A stretch of DNA of 64,000 nt from Azotobacter bryophylli (GCF_042643485.1 NZ_JBHRSJ010000001.1:1-64000), one strand, 5' to 3'. Counted from the stretch's first letter, positions 1 to 10,127 are shown. A program made the numbers and translations. The notes: a model not told the origin generated them from the letters alone.

Positions 1-104
1 CCTACTACAACGTGCTGCGCATCCTGGTGCCGCTGACCGTGCCGGACGAACAGCTCGACCACGGCCTGGCCCTGCTCGCCGAGTGCTTCGACGAGCTGGA
101 CTGA
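1..104 (+). CDS. gabT: 4-aminobutyrate aminotransferase (GabT), C-terminal fragment
   Basis: Only the last 33 codons are in the window, read in the frame ending at the TGA at 102-104. The peptide ends NVLRILVPLTVPDEQL followed by an acidic tail ending CFDELD. This matches the usual C-terminus of PLP-dependent GABA:2-oxoglutarate aminotransferases, which convert 4-aminobutyrate to succinate semialdehyde. The gene is cut by the window edge, so no catalytic residue can be checked. A related class-III aminotransferase is possible. Confidence 0.7.
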   Translation, partial: YYNVLRILVPLTVPDEQLDHGLALLAECFDELD

Positions 105-171
105 CGCCGGCCAGCCGGTAAGAGAGGAGGGCGGTCCGTCCCCGGGCGGCCTCCCTCCACCCAACAGCTGC

Positions 172-189
172 GCGGCCCCGCGGGGCCGC
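172..189. other. Perfect 18-bp GC palindrome between gabT and aspA
   Basis: Two 9-base arms, GCGGCCCCG and CGGGGCCGC, form a perfect palindrome 36 bp upstream of the aspA start. There is no following T-run, so it is not a canonical intrinsic terminator. A role in gabT 3'-end formation or the aspA leader is possible but unsupported. Confidence 0.35.
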
Positions 190-224
190 CGGCTTGCCCA
201 GCGTTTTCGGAGTCCGAATCCGTC

Positions 225-1649
<1,425 letters not shown>

Positions 1650-2307
1650 GAGAATGGTTGTTCGAACGTTTCTCGATATGAAGTTGTTGGCTTCGATGTT
1701 GTTTGGCTCGAGTGGTTTTTAACTTTGACTGCTGGCTTCTTTTGGTTGGGGGAATTGCTCGTGGTTATGTCTTTCTTGCGTCGATGATAATCGGCTGAAG
1801 TTTACCGCTGGTATTTGTTCGCATGGCTTTGGCTTGATGTCGGGTTGTCGTGCTGCATCGGTATTGCCATAAACAATAAAATTGCAGGGGGCATCCTTCC
1901 GTTCCGGAAAGGCATGTCCCGAGATATTCGGCGATTGTACGGCGGGGCTGGTGCCAAGTCCCGTGTGGCGGCAGGTTGTGTCGCTGAAATCCTTGTATTT
2001 GCTGGGTTTAGTGCCTCTTTGCGTTCGGGTTTCGCCCTGCGGATATTCCCCGTGGAGTGTCCGTCGGTGGTTCCGTGCACGCTATTTTTTCGTCCCTTGA
2101 TAAGAGCGGTGTGGCCGCCGCCTCATGTCTGACAGTCTAAGGATCGCCAACTTCTCCAAGTGGGCAGCCGGATTGCTTGGCCGCAGCTTCCGCTAAGTTC
2201 GCTGTTTATCGAGATGGATGATTAAAGTTTGGTGCATGAAATTGCGTGAGTGCTTTCTTTTAGGGCTGAAAGTTGTGCGTTTCCCTGTTTGGGTGGCTCT
2301 TTTTATA
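1650..2307. other. Long lower-GC intergenic stretch, no gene recognised
   Basis: About 660 bases with visibly lower GC than the flanking genes. Short open frames exist on both strands (for example 1815-2132 plus), but none has recognisable protein character, a convincing ribosome binding site or Pseudomonas-like codon use. An imperfect hairpin with GAGAA/TTCTC arms lies just after the aspA stop (about 1650-1673). The stretch probably contains the aspA 3' end and upstream regulatory DNA for the porin gene. Nothing more can be supported. Confidence 0.5.
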
Positions 2308-2323
2308 TGGCATGGAAGATGCT
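2308..2323 (+). promoter_or_regulatory. Candidate sigma-54 (-24/-12) promoter for the OprD-family porin
   Basis: TGGCATGGAAGATGCT has GG and GC dinucleotides separated by exactly 10 bases. It matches the sigma-54 consensus TGGCACG-N4-TTGC with two mismatches. Transcription would start near 2333, giving a leader of about 87 bases to the ATG at 2420. A TGGTGCA half-site lies about 72 bp upstream (2230-2236). The assignment is by pattern only. Confidence 0.5.
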
Positions 2324-2419
2324 TTTCAGGAAATGCATGAATCGGTGATTCCAAACTCTGTGCTCGTCGTGAATATCCGAAAAGTCTTCGCCAGCATCTC
2401 GATAGAAGGAGCGATGTGA

Positions 2420-3733
2420 ATGAAAGCAATTAAGTGGAGTCTTTTTGCTGCGGCAATTGCTGGCGGCGACATACAAATAGCCATGGGGAGCCAACAGTCG
2501 GAAGCGAAGGGCTTTCTGGAAGACGGCCAGATCAAGCTGACCAACCGCAACTACTTCTTCAACCACGACAAGAAGGAGGGCCGCCAGGATGCGAGCGACT
2601 GGGCCCATGCGTTGATGCTCAACTACCAGTCCGGCTACACCCGCGGCCTGGTCGGCTTCGGCGTGGACGCCTTCGCCTACGGCGTCCTCAAGCTGCACGA
2701 GTACGGTCGCGGGGGCGGTAACGTGATGATCGACAACAAGGGCGATAGCCACTCCTTCAGCCACGTGGGCGGCGCCGCCAAGGTGCGCCTGTCCAACACC
2801 GTGCTGAAGTACGGCATCATGCAGCCGATCACCCCGGTGTTCGCCGCCGGCGGTCTGCGCATCCTGCCGGAGACGGCGCAGGGTTTCCTGCTGCAGAGCT
2901 CGGAACTCTCCGCCCTGTCGCTCCAGGCTGGCCATTTCACCGCCGCCACCGGCTGGCAGGACAACGGCAACCACGATCCGATCAAGACCGCCTACGGCGT
3001 GACGGAAGTGGACAGCGTCAGCTTCGTCGGCGGCGACTACACGGTCACCAAGAACCTGAGCGTCTCGCTCTACGCCTCGCGCTTCGAGGATGTCTGGCGC
3101 CAGTACTATGGGAGCGCCAGCTATATGCTGCCGATCAGCGGCAACCAGGCGCTGAAGTTCGGCTTCAACCTCTACCGTACCCTGGACGAGGGGCGGGCCA
3201 AGGCGGGACAGATCGACACCACCGCCTGGTCGCTGGCGGGCGCCTATACCCTGGGCGCGCACACCTTCAAACTGGCCTATCAGAAGGTCCACGGCGACGA
3301 GCCCTTCGACTACGCCGGCTTCGGCGACCATGCCAACTACGGCGACTCGATCTATCTATCGAACTCGGTGCAGTACTCCGACTTCAACGGCCCCGGCGAA
3401 AGGTCCCTCCAGGCCCGCTACGACCTGGACATGGGCACCTTCGGCTTCCCCGGTCTGAGCTTCATGGCCCGCTACCTGCACGGTACCGGCATCGACGGCA
3501 CCCACGCCGACCCGCACGGCGCCTATGCCGGCGCCTACGGCAAGGGCGACCGGGAACGGGAAACCGACGTGGAGATGAAGTACGTGGTGCAGAGCGGCCC
3601 GGCCAAGGACCTGGCCTTCCGCGTGCGCCAGGCCTGGCACCGCGGCGACCGCTCCACCGGGGGCACCGTCAACCAGTTCCGTCTGATGGTCGAATACCCG
3701 TTCGATCCCTATGCGGCCATGGCGCGCCACTGA
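2420..3733 (+). CDS. OprD-family outer-membrane porin
   Basis: 437 residues, typical of the 18-stranded OprD/Occ substrate-specific channels of pseudomonads, which take up amino acids, dipeptides or small carboxylates. Family-typical segments are visible: EAKGFLEDGQ after the signal region, QSGYTRGLVGFGVDAF, MQPITPVFAAGGLRILP, QYSDFNGPGE, and the ending RQAWHRGDRSTGG. The N-terminus (MKAIKWSLFAAAIAGG) looks like a signal peptide, but the stretch before EAKGF is less canonical, so the cleavage site is unclear. The ribosome binding site GAAGGA (2405-2410) is correctly spaced for ATG 2420. A start-stop pair ATGTGA sits immediately before the start codon. Substrate cannot be predicted; the sigma-54-like promoter hints at nitrogen or carbon-source control. 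Confidence 0.9.
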   Translation: MKAIKWSLFAAAIAGGDIQIAMGSQQSEAKGFLEDGQIKLTNRNYFFNHDKKEGRQDASDWAHALMLNYQSGYTRGLVGFGVDAFAYGVLKLHEYGRGGGNVMIDNKGDSHSFSHVGGAAKVRLSNTVLKYGIMQPITPVFAAGGLRILPETAQGFLLQSSELSALSLQAGHFTAATGWQDNGNHDPIKTAYGVTEVDSVSFVGGDYTVTKNLSVSLYASRFEDVWRQYYGSASYMLPISGNQALKFGFNLYRTLDEGRAKAGQIDTTAWSLAGAYTLGAHTFKLAYQKVHGDEPFDYAGFGDHANYGDSIYLSNSVQYSDFNGPGERSLQARYDLDMGTFGFPGLSFMARYLHGTGIDGTHADPHGAYAGAYGKGDRERETDVEMKYVVQSGPAKDLAFRVRQAWHRGDRSTGGTVNQFRLMVEYPFDPYAAMARH

Positions 3734-3868
3734 GGCGGCGCGCCCTGACATAACGACGTGAGGCGGCCGGCGTCGAAGGCGTCGCCGCTGGCGGGGCTTT
3801 CCTCCCGGGCGTTGCCATCTCGAGGGCGGCTGTGCCAACAATGGGCGACCGATTCCATTGGAGCCCTT

Positions 3869-4513
3869 ATGGACGCCGCACGACCCGCCCTCATCCGCGA
3901 AACCTTCCCCGTCGGGCCTTTGCAGTGCAACTGCACCATCATCGGCGACCCCGTGAGCAAGAAGGCCATCGTCGTCGATCCGGGCGGCAATCCAGAGACG
4001 ATCATGGCGCGCCTGGATAAGCACGGGCTGAAGGTGGTGAGCATCATCCACACCCATGCCCATCTCGATCATTTCCTCGCCGCGGGGAAGATGAAGGAGC
4101 TGACCGGCGCCACCCTGCACCTGCACCAGGACGACCAGTTCCTCTGGGACGGCCTGGAGATGCAGTGCCAGATGTTCGGCGTGCCCTACACGCCGGTGCC
4201 GGCGCCGGACCGCTGGCTGCAGGACGACGAGGAGCTGGCCTGCGGCTGCGGCGTGGCACTGCACACGCCGGGGCATACGCCGGGGTCGATGAGCTTCTGG
4301 TTCGCCGACGCCAAGCTGCTGATCGCCGGCGATACCCTGTTCCGCCGCGGCATCGGCCGCACCGATCTGTGGGGCGGCGACTATCCCACCATCGAGCGCT
4401 CGATCCGGCAGCGTCTCTACACCCTGGACGAGGAGGCCACCGTAATCACCGGTCACGGGCCGGAAACCCGTCTGGGCGACGAGATGCGGGAGAACCCTTT
4501 CGTTCGGGCCTAG
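3869..4513 (+). CDS. Metallo-beta-lactamase-fold hydrolase, glyoxalase-II-like (YcbL type)
   Basis: 214 residues with the metal-binding motif HTHAHLDH at about residues 61-68, a GHTPG histidine near 134, LIAGDTLF near 154 and a final TGHGPET histidine. The full metal-ligand set of the MBL fold is present. Its length and RGIGRTDLWGGD segment resemble the short glyoxalase-II relatives that hydrolyse thioesters such as S-lactoylglutathione. The start at ATG 3869 gives the usual family N-terminus; an upstream ATG at 3758 would add 37 unconserved residues. Exact substrate is unknown. Confidence 0.85.
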   Translation: MDAARPALIRETFPVGPLQCNCTIIGDPVSKKAIVVDPGGNPETIMARLDKHGLKVVSIIHTHAHLDHFLAAGKMKELTGATLHLHQDDQFLWDGLEMQCQMFGVPYTPVPAPDRWLQDDEELACGCGVALHTPGHTPGSMSFWFADAKLLIAGDTLFRRGIGRTDLWGGDYPTIERSIRQRLYTLDEEATVITGHGPETRLGDEMRENPFVRA

Positions 4514-4597
4514 AACGGCTCACGGAATCTTTTGGCGTTACCGTGGTCTAACCGACCCTAGCCCAGGGCTGAAGAATATTCCAAGGAGTAGTACCGA

Positions 4598-5323
4598 ATG
4601 TTTATTCCCTCTCGCCTGTTGATCGCCGCGGCCGCCATGTCCCTGCTGGCCGGTTGCGCCACCAACAATCCCTATCAGGATCAGTCCGGGCAGACCGGCA
4701 TGAGCCGTACCGCCAAGTACGGCGGTCTGGGTGCCCTGGCCGGCGCAGCCGTCGGCGCGATGATCCCCGGCGACCACCACGGCCGCAACGCGCTGATCGG
4801 CGCTGCGGTGGCGGGGACCGCCGCGGCCGGTTACGGCTACTACGCGGACAAGCAGGAGGCCCAGCTGCGCCAGCAGATGGCCGGCACCGGCGTCGAGGTA
4901 CAGCGCCAGGGCGACAACATCACTCTGGTCATGCCCGGCAACATCACCTTCGCCACCGATTCGGCGGACATCTCCAGCGACTTCTACGCCCCGCTGAATA
5001 ACCTGGCGACTTCCTTCAAGCAGTACGACCAGAACAGCATCGAAATCGTCGGTTATACCGACAGCACCGGCTCCCGCGATCACAACATCCTCCTGTCGCA
5101 GCGTCGTGCCCAGAGCGTGGCCAACTACCTGCTCTCCCAGGGCGTGAACGGTGCGCGGGTCACCACCCGCGGTGCCGGTCCGGATCAGCCGGTGGCGAGC
5201 AACGCCACCGAAGCCGGCCGCGCGCAGAACCGCCGCGTGGAGGTCAATCTGCGTCCGTTGCCGGGCGCCCAGGTCTCCCAGCCGACCACCCAGCCGACCA
5301 CCCAGCCGCTCACCCCGCGCTGA
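4598..5323 (+). CDS. OmpA-family lipoprotein (YiaD/Pal-like, peptidoglycan-binding)
   Basis: 241 residues. A lipobox SLLAGC puts the acylated cysteine at residue 20. A glycine/alanine-rich hydrophobic segment (about residues 45-85, glycine-zipper-like) follows. A C-terminal OmpA-like domain (about 105-222) includes the peptidoglycan-contact pattern YTDSTGSRDHN and the closing NRRVEVNLRP. It probably tethers the outer membrane to peptidoglycan. The tail carries a 12-bp repeat giving QPTTQPTTQP. The ribosome binding site AAGGAG precedes ATG 4598, and a bidirectional terminator follows. It is convergent with pta, as in other pseudomonads. Confidence 0.9.
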   Translation: MFIPSRLLIAAAAMSLLAGCATNNPYQDQSGQTGMSRTAKYGGLGALAGAAVGAMIPGDHHGRNALIGAAVAGTAAAGYGYYADKQEAQLRQQMAGTGVEVQRQGDNITLVMPGNITFATDSADISSDFYAPLNNLATSFKQYDQNSIEIVGYTDSTGSRDHNILLSQRRAQSVANYLLSQGVNGARVTTRGAGPDQPVASNATEAGRAQNRRVEVNLRPLPGAQVSQPTTQPTTQPLTPR

Positions 5324-5342
5324 GTCGCAGGTAGAGCCTGAG

Positions 5343-5370
5343 AAAAAGCCCGCCGTTCGGCGGGCTTTTT
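5343..5370. terminator. Bidirectional intrinsic terminator
   Basis: AAAAAGCCCGCC, a GTTC loop and GGCGGGCTTTTT form a near-perfect hairpin with an A-run on one side and a T-run on the other. It can terminate both the OmpA-lipoprotein transcript (+) and the convergent pta transcript (-). Confidence 0.9.
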
Positions 5371-5398
5371 CGTTGGTGCGGGATGCCTGGCGGATCGG

Positions 5399-7483
5399 TC
5401 AGGGGGCGGCGTTTTCGGCAGCCGCGGCCTGGATCGCCGTCAGGGCGATGGTGAAGACGATGTCCTCGACCAGCGCGCCGCGCGACAGATCGTTCACCGG
5501 CTTGCGCAGCCCCTGCAGCATGGGGCCGACGCTGACGCAGTTGGCGCTGCGCTGCACCGCCTTGTAGGTGGTGTTGCCGGTGTTCAGGTCGGGGAACACG
5601 AACACCGTGGCGCGGCCGGCGACTGGGCTGTTCGGCGCCTTCTGCCGGCCGACGCTGGCGATGGCCGCGGCGTCGTACTGCAACGGGCCGTCGATGCACA
5701 GATCCGGCCGCGCTAGCCGGGCCAGGCGGGTGGCCTCGCGGACCTTCTCCACGTCGGCGCCGGTGCCGGAGTCGCCGGTGGAGTAGCTGATCAGGGCCAC
5801 CCGCGGCGGGATACCGAAGGCTTCCGCCGAGGCGGCGCTCTGCAGGGCGATGTCGGCCAGCTCCTCGGCGCTGGGGTCGGGGTTAACTGCGCAATCGCCG
5901 TAGACCAGCACCTGATCCGGCAACAGCATGAAGAACACCGAGGACACCAGCTTGCAGCCCGGCGCGGTCTTGATCAGCTGCAGGGCCGGGCGCACGGTGT
6001 TGGCGGTGGTGTGCACGGCGCCGGAAACCAGCCCGTCCACCTCGTCCAGAGCCAGCATCATGGTACCCAGCACCACGTTGTCCTCCAGCTGCGAGCGGGC
6101 CATGGGCGCGGCCAGGCCCTTGTTCCGCCGCAGCTCGACCATGGGCTCGACGTAGCGTTCGCGAACCCGCTCCGGATCGAGGATTTCCAGCCCCGCCGGC
6201 AGCTCGATGTCTTGCGCGTGGGCCACCGCCTGCACCTCTTCGGGTCTGGCCAGCAGCACGCAGCGGGCGATGCCGCGCTGTGCGCAGATAGCGGCGGCCT
6301 GCACGGTGCGCGGTTCGCTGCCTTCCGGCAGGACGATGCGCCGGTTCGCCGCCTGGGCCCGGCTGACCAGTTGGTAGCGGAACGCTGCCGGCGACAGGCT
6401 CAGCTCCCGCGGCGTGCCGCAGCGCTGGAGGAGCCAGGTCTGGTCGAGGTGGGCGGCGACGAATTCGCTGATCTGCTCGGCTCGCTCCAGGTCGTCCAGG
6501 GGAATCTCGTGATCCAGGCGATCGAGCGCCTGCAGGGCCGCGTAGGGCTCTTCGGCCACGCTGAGCAGCGGCAGGCCGCCGTTCAGGGCCGGACGGCAGG
6601 CTTCGAGGACCTGCGGCTCCGGGATCGGGTCGCCGCACAGCAGCAGACCGGCCAGCGGCACGCCGTCGAGACTGACCAGGCCCGCGGCGAGGATCACGTC
6701 GTGGCGGTCGCCCGTGGTCACCAGCAGGGTGCCGGGCTTGAGCCTCGGCAGCAGGGCGGGCACGCCGCCGCTGCACAGCAGGCTGCGCTGGACCCGGCGC
6801 TGGCGGTAGTCGCCGGCGTTGAGCAGGTGCGCGCCGAGCAGGTCGGCGATGTCGCAGGTGCGCGGCGTGCCCAGTTCGTCGTGCCGGGGGATGCAGCCGA
6901 GCAGGCGCAGGGACTTGCCCAGCGCTTCGGCTCGGTTCAGGGATTCGGCCAGCGCTCCTGGCGGCACCTTGTTGAGGATCGCCCCGACCACCGGGGAGTC
7001 CGGGCCGGCGCCGAACAGGCGGGCCTGGATCTCCAGGCGGTCGCGCAGTTCCTCCAGGCATTCCTCGGTCGGGGTGGAGACCAGGATCACGTCGGCGTTC
7101 AGGCTGCGCGCCAGATGGCCGTTGAGCCGCGTCGCGTAGCCGACCTGGGCGCTCGGCACCAGGCCTTCGACGACCAGCACGTCGTGGTCGCTCTCCATCT
7201 GCTGGCGGCGGCTGACGATGTCCTCCAGCAGTTCGTCCAGCTGGCCCTTGCCGAGGCGCCGCTCCACCTGGGCGAGCGGCAGGGGCGAAGGCGGGTTCAG
7301 GTGGTGGGTGCGGGCGACCAGGGCGGTGGAGCGTTCCGGGCCCCGGTCGCCGGATTCCTGCTGGGCCACCGGCTTGAAGAAGCCGACCTTCAGGCCGTGG
7401 CTCTGTAGTGCATGGACCAGTCCGAGGCTGACGGAGGTGAGGCCGACGCCGTAGCCGCTGGGGGCGATCAGAAAGGTCTGCAT
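5399..7483 (-). CDS. pta: Phosphate acetyltransferase, long BioD-DRTGG-PTA form
   Basis: 694 residues. The protein interconverts acetyl-CoA and acetyl phosphate and pairs with AckA for acetate overflow and re-use. The N-terminus (FLIAPSGYGVGLTSVSLGL) is the BioD-like P-loop-type domain. A DRTGG-type domain lies roughly in the middle (around residues 220-330), and the catalytic PTA_PTB domain occupies about 370-694, containing VVLPEGSEPRTVQAA and ISYSTGDSGTG. ATG 7483 is preferred because GAGGG sits 8 bases upstream and homology starts at MQTFLIAP; a start at 7507 would overlap ackA. It lies 13 bp downstream of ackA in one operon. Confidence 0.95.
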   Translation of the reverse strand: MQTFLIAPSGYGVGLTSVSLGLVHALQSHGLKVGFFKPVAQQESGDRGPERSTALVARTHHLNPPSPLPLAQVERRLGKGQLDELLEDIVSRRQQMESDHDVLVVEGLVPSAQVGYATRLNGHLARSLNADVILVSTPTEECLEELRDRLEIQARLFGAGPDSPVVGAILNKVPPGALAESLNRAEALGKSLRLLGCIPRHDELGTPRTCDIADLLGAHLLNAGDYRQRRVQRSLLCSGGVPALLPRLKPGTLLVTTGDRHDVILAAGLVSLDGVPLAGLLLCGDPIPEPQVLEACRPALNGGLPLLSVAEEPYAALQALDRLDHEIPLDDLERAEQISEFVAAHLDQTWLLQRCGTPRELSLSPAAFRYQLVSRAQAANRRIVLPEGSEPRTVQAAAICAQRGIARCVLLARPEEVQAVAHAQDIELPAGLEILDPERVRERYVEPMVELRRNKGLAAPMARSQLEDNVVLGTMMLALDEVDGLVSGAVHTTANTVRPALQLIKTAPGCKLVSSVFFMLLPDQVLVYGDCAVNPDPSAEELADIALQSAASAEAFGIPPRVALISYSTGDSGTGADVEKVREATRLARLARPDLCIDGPLQYDAAAIASVGRQKAPNSPVAGRATVFVFPDLNTGNTTYKAVQRSANCVSVGPMLQGLRKPVNDLSRGALVEDIVFTIALTAIQAAAAENAAP

Positions 7484-7496
7484 GGGAATCCCTCGT

Positions 7497-8693
7497 TTAG
7501 TGGACACCTCGGTCGAGCAGGGCGAGGGTGTCCAGGGCGATCTGCTTTTCCTCGTCGGTGGGGATCACCAGGAGGCGCGGATGGCCGTGGGCGTTGATCG
7601 CCCCGCTGACGCCGGAGACGCAGCGGGCGTTGGCGATTTCGTCCACGGCCAGGCCGAGCAGCGGCAGGTAGCCGATGGTCTTGGCCCGCACCAGCGACGA
7701 GTTCTCGCCGATGCCGCCGGTGAAGACGATGCCGTCCAGACGGGGCAGGGCGCAGGCCATGCTGGCCAGCGACTTGGCCAGGCGGTAGCAGAACACCTCG
7801 ATGGCCAGGGTCGCCTCGGGATGGCCGTTGACCCTGGCCTGTTCCAGGCTGCGCATGTCGTTGGACAGGCCGGATAGACCGAGCAGGCCGCTCTCCTTGT
7901 TCAGCATGCGGTCGATCCGTTCCAGACTCCAGCCGAGGGAGAGGGCCAGGTGGCTGTGCAGGTTGGGGTCGATGTCGCCGCTGCGGGTGCCCATCACCAG
8001 GCCCTCCAGCGGGGTCAGGCCCATGCTGGTGTCGCGGCTCTGGCCGTTGACGATGGCGCAGGTCGAGCAGCCGTTGCCCAGGTGCGCGCTCAGCCAGCTG
8101 CTGTCGCCGAGGTCCAGGCCGGTGAATTCCGCCGCACGCTGGCTGACGTAACGGTGGCTGGTGCCGTGGAAGCCGTAGCGGCGCACGCTGTGATCGCGAT
8201 AGAGATAATGCGGAATGGCGTAGTGGAAGGCGTGCGCCGGCATGCTCTGGTGGAAGGCGGTGTCGAACACCGCGACCTGCGGCAGGCCGGGGAACAGCTG
8301 CATGGCCGTCTCGATGCCGAGCAGGTTCGCCGGATTGTGCAGCGGCGCCAGCGGTATGGTGGCGCGGATCGCCTCGATCGCCTGGGTGTCGATCAGGCAG
8401 GACTGGGTGAAGTGCTCGCCGCCGTGCACCACGCGGTGGCCGATGCCGTCGAGCTGGCCGCCGCAGGCTTCCTCCACCAGGGGCAACACGGCCTCGAGGG
8501 CGGCATGGTGTTCGGCGCCGGGCAGTTCGCGGTGTTGCTGAACGTCGCCATGCCACCAGCGCAGGGCCGCCTCGGGGCTGCCCAGGCGCTCGGCCTTGCC
8601 GCTGAGCAGGGGATAGGAATGCGCCTGGCTGATCAGGGCGAATTTGATCGACGAACTGCCACAGTTGATCACCAGGATATTGCGAGTGGCCAT
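7497..8693 (-). CDS. ackA: Acetate kinase
   Basis: 398 residues of the ASKHA-fold acetate kinase family, which makes ATP and acetate from acetyl phosphate and ADP. The start VLVINCGSSSIKF-type motif (residues 7-15), the GHRVVHGGEHF segment, FDTAFHQSMP and FTGGIGENS are all present. ATG 8693 is set by GGAGG 5 bases upstream; it shares one base with the stop codon of the upstream DUF3565 gene (TGATG), implying translational coupling. pta follows 13 bp downstream. Confidence 0.95.
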   Translation of the reverse strand: MATRNILVINCGSSSIKFALISQAHSYPLLSGKAERLGSPEAALRWWHGDVQQHRELPGAEHHAALEAVLPLVEEACGGQLDGIGHRVVHGGEHFTQSCLIDTQAIEAIRATIPLAPLHNPANLLGIETAMQLFPGLPQVAVFDTAFHQSMPAHAFHYAIPHYLYRDHSVRRYGFHGTSHRYVSQRAAEFTGLDLGDSSWLSAHLGNGCSTCAIVNGQSRDTSMGLTPLEGLVMGTRSGDIDPNLHSHLALSLGWSLERIDRMLNKESGLLGLSGLSNDMRSLEQARVNGHPEATLAIEVFCYRLAKSLASMACALPRLDGIVFTGGIGENSSLVRAKTIGYLPLLGLAVDEIANARCVSGVSGAINAHGHPRLLVIPTDEEKQIALDTLALLDRGVH

Positions 8694-9004
8694 CAGTCCT
8701 CCTTGGGTTGTTGTTTTGGTGCAGACCGTCGCCGGTCTGCCGTTTCTTCGGCCTTCAGGCACCAGCCGCAGGGGAAGGGCCGGCCCAGCATCTGCCGGCG
8801 TCGCTCCGGGTCGAGTACCCAGGCGCGGTTCTGCCAGGGCGGCTGGTGGCGAAGATGCTGAGTATGGCCGCAGGACATGACCGCCACCCAGTTACCTTCT
8901 TCGTCTTGACGAAATTCCACCAGGCGGGACGGCCCGGCCCGCTCATCCACGCTTGGTTCGCTTTCCCGCAGCGGCGCGGTTAAACTCGGCTCTTCATTAC
9001 TCAT
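8693..9004 (-). CDS. DUF3565 domain protein
   Basis: 103 residues. The core (about residues 27-84) has the DUF3565 pattern: VEFRQDEEGNWVAVMSCGH, then QHLRHQPPWQNRAWV and a closing CGWC. The conserved CGH...CGWC residues could bind a metal, but the function is unknown. It is first in a TGATG-coupled operon with ackA and pta. The residue 1-24 region is not conserved in character, so translation might start later (for example at a GTG codon near 8953). Only 23 bp separate this start from slyD on the other strand. Confidence 0.8.
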   Translation of the reverse strand: MSNEEPSLTAPLRESEPSVDERAGPSRLVEFRQDEEGNWVAVMSCGHTQHLRHQPPWQNRAWVLDPERRRQMLGRPFPCGWCLKAEETADRRRSAPKQQPKED

Positions 9005-9027
9005 ATTCTCGCAGAAGGTTCGCCCCC

Positions 9028-9513
9028 ATGCTGATCGCCCCGAACAAGGCTGTCTCCATCGACTATACCCTGACCAATGATTCCGGTGAGGTGCTCGACA
9101 GCTCTGCCGGCGGTCAGCCGCTGGTCTATCTGCACGGTGCCAACAACATTATCGTCGGTCTGGAGAAGGCTCTGGAAGGCAAGCAGACCGGCGACGAGCT
9201 GAACGTCTCCGTCGAGCCGGCGGAAGCCTACGGCGAGTACAGCCCGGAACTGGTCGCCACCCTCAACCGCGCCATGTTCGAAGGCGTCGACGAACTGGCC
9301 GTGGGCATGCAGTTCCATGCCTCGGGCCCGGACGGCAGCATGCAGATCGTCACCATCCGCGATCTGGACGGCGACGACGTGATTGTCGACGGCAACCACC
9401 CGCTGGCCGGCCAGCGCCTGAACTTCAAGGTCAAGGTGGTCGACGTGCGCGATGCCAATCCGGAAGAGATCGCTCACGGTCACATCCACGGCGCCGGCGG
9501 TCATCACCATTGA
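9028..9513 (+). CDS. slyD: FKBP-type peptidyl-prolyl isomerase SlyD
   Basis: 161 residues. The FKBP-fold halves flank an insert-in-flap chaperone domain: YTLTNDSGEVLDSS opens the FKBP part, AYGEYSPELV leads into the flap, and NHPLAGQRLNFKVKV closes it. The C-terminus HGHIHGAGGHHH is a short histidine-rich tail typical of SlyD, which binds nickel and other metals. It may support nickel handling for enzymes such as the urease encoded later in the window, though that link is inference. ATG 9028 follows GAAGG. A terminator follows at 9549. Confidence 0.93.
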   Translation: MLIAPNKAVSIDYTLTNDSGEVLDSSAGGQPLVYLHGANNIIVGLEKALEGKQTGDELNVSVEPAEAYGEYSPELVATLNRAMFEGVDELAVGMQFHASGPDGSMQIVTIRDLDGDDVIVDGNHPLAGQRLNFKVKVVDVRDANPEEIAHGHIHGAGGHHH

Positions 9514-9548
9514 TGGCTAGCTGCTAAGCTGAGCGGGAAAATACGAAG

Positions 9549-9574
9549 AAAAGGCGCCGGTTGGCGCCTTTTTT
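9549..9574 (+). terminator. Intrinsic terminator after slyD
   Basis: The arms GGCGCC and GGCGCC form a hairpin around a GGTT loop, preceded by AAAA and followed by six T residues. It separates slyD from the peroxidase gene and can act in both directions. Confidence 0.9.
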
Positions 9575-9598
9575 GGTCTCAAACAGGGAGAGTCGCCC

Positions 9599-10081
9599 AT
9601 GAGTGCTTTTCATGATCAGACGTTGTGCGGCCTGGACGGGCAGGATCTGCCGCTGGCACCGTTGAAGGGCAAGGTGGTTCTGGTGGTCAACGTCGCCTCC
9701 AAGTGCGGCCTGACGCCCCAGTACGCCGGACTGGAGAAGCTCTACCAGCAGTACAAGGACCGGGGCTTCAGCGTACTGGGCCTGCCGTGCAACCAGTTCG
9801 CCGGCCAGGAGCCGGGCAGCGAGGCGGAGATCCGCGAATTTTGCCGACTCAATTATGGCGTGACCTTCCCGCTCGCCAGCCGGATCGAGGTCAACGGTCC
9901 CGGCCGACACCCCCTTTACCGCCTGCTGGCGGGCGAGGGCGCCGAGTTTCCCGGCGACATCACCTGGAACTTCGAGAAGTTCCTGCTGGGCAAGGACGGA
10001 CGCGTGCTGGCGCGCTTCTCACCGCGCACCGCGCCCGACGATCCGGCCCTGATCCAGGCCATCGAGAAGGCCCTGATCTGA
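9599..10081 (+). CDS. Glutathione peroxidase (cysteine type)
   Basis: 160 residues of the GPx/BtuE family. The peroxidatic cysteine is C36 in NVASKCGLT (cysteine, not selenocysteine). The glutamine of the catalytic tetrad is Q70 in CNQFAGQEPG, and the tryptophan and asparagine are in ITWNFEKFL. It reduces hydrogen peroxide and lipid hydroperoxides using thiols; many bacterial members prefer thioredoxin. The ribosome binding site GGGAGAG precedes ATG 9599. It is downstream of slyD, an order also seen in other pseudomonads. Confidence 0.92.
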   Translation: MSAFHDQTLCGLDGQDLPLAPLKGKVVLVVNVASKCGLTPQYAGLEKLYQQYKDRGFSVLGLPCNQFAGQEPGSEAEIREFCRLNYGVTFPLASRIEVNGPGRHPLYRLLAGEGAEFPGDITWNFEKFLLGKDGRVLARFSPRTAPDDPALIQAIEKALI

Positions 10082-10127
10082 ATGGTTGCGGCCGGGCGGG
10101 GCGGCTGTCTGGCGCGTCCCCGTTCCC

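Noticed and set aside
1815..2132. 105-codon frame in the aspA-porin gap
   Set aside because: No ribosome binding site, atypical codon use and no family resemblance; an opposing frame covers the same DNA.
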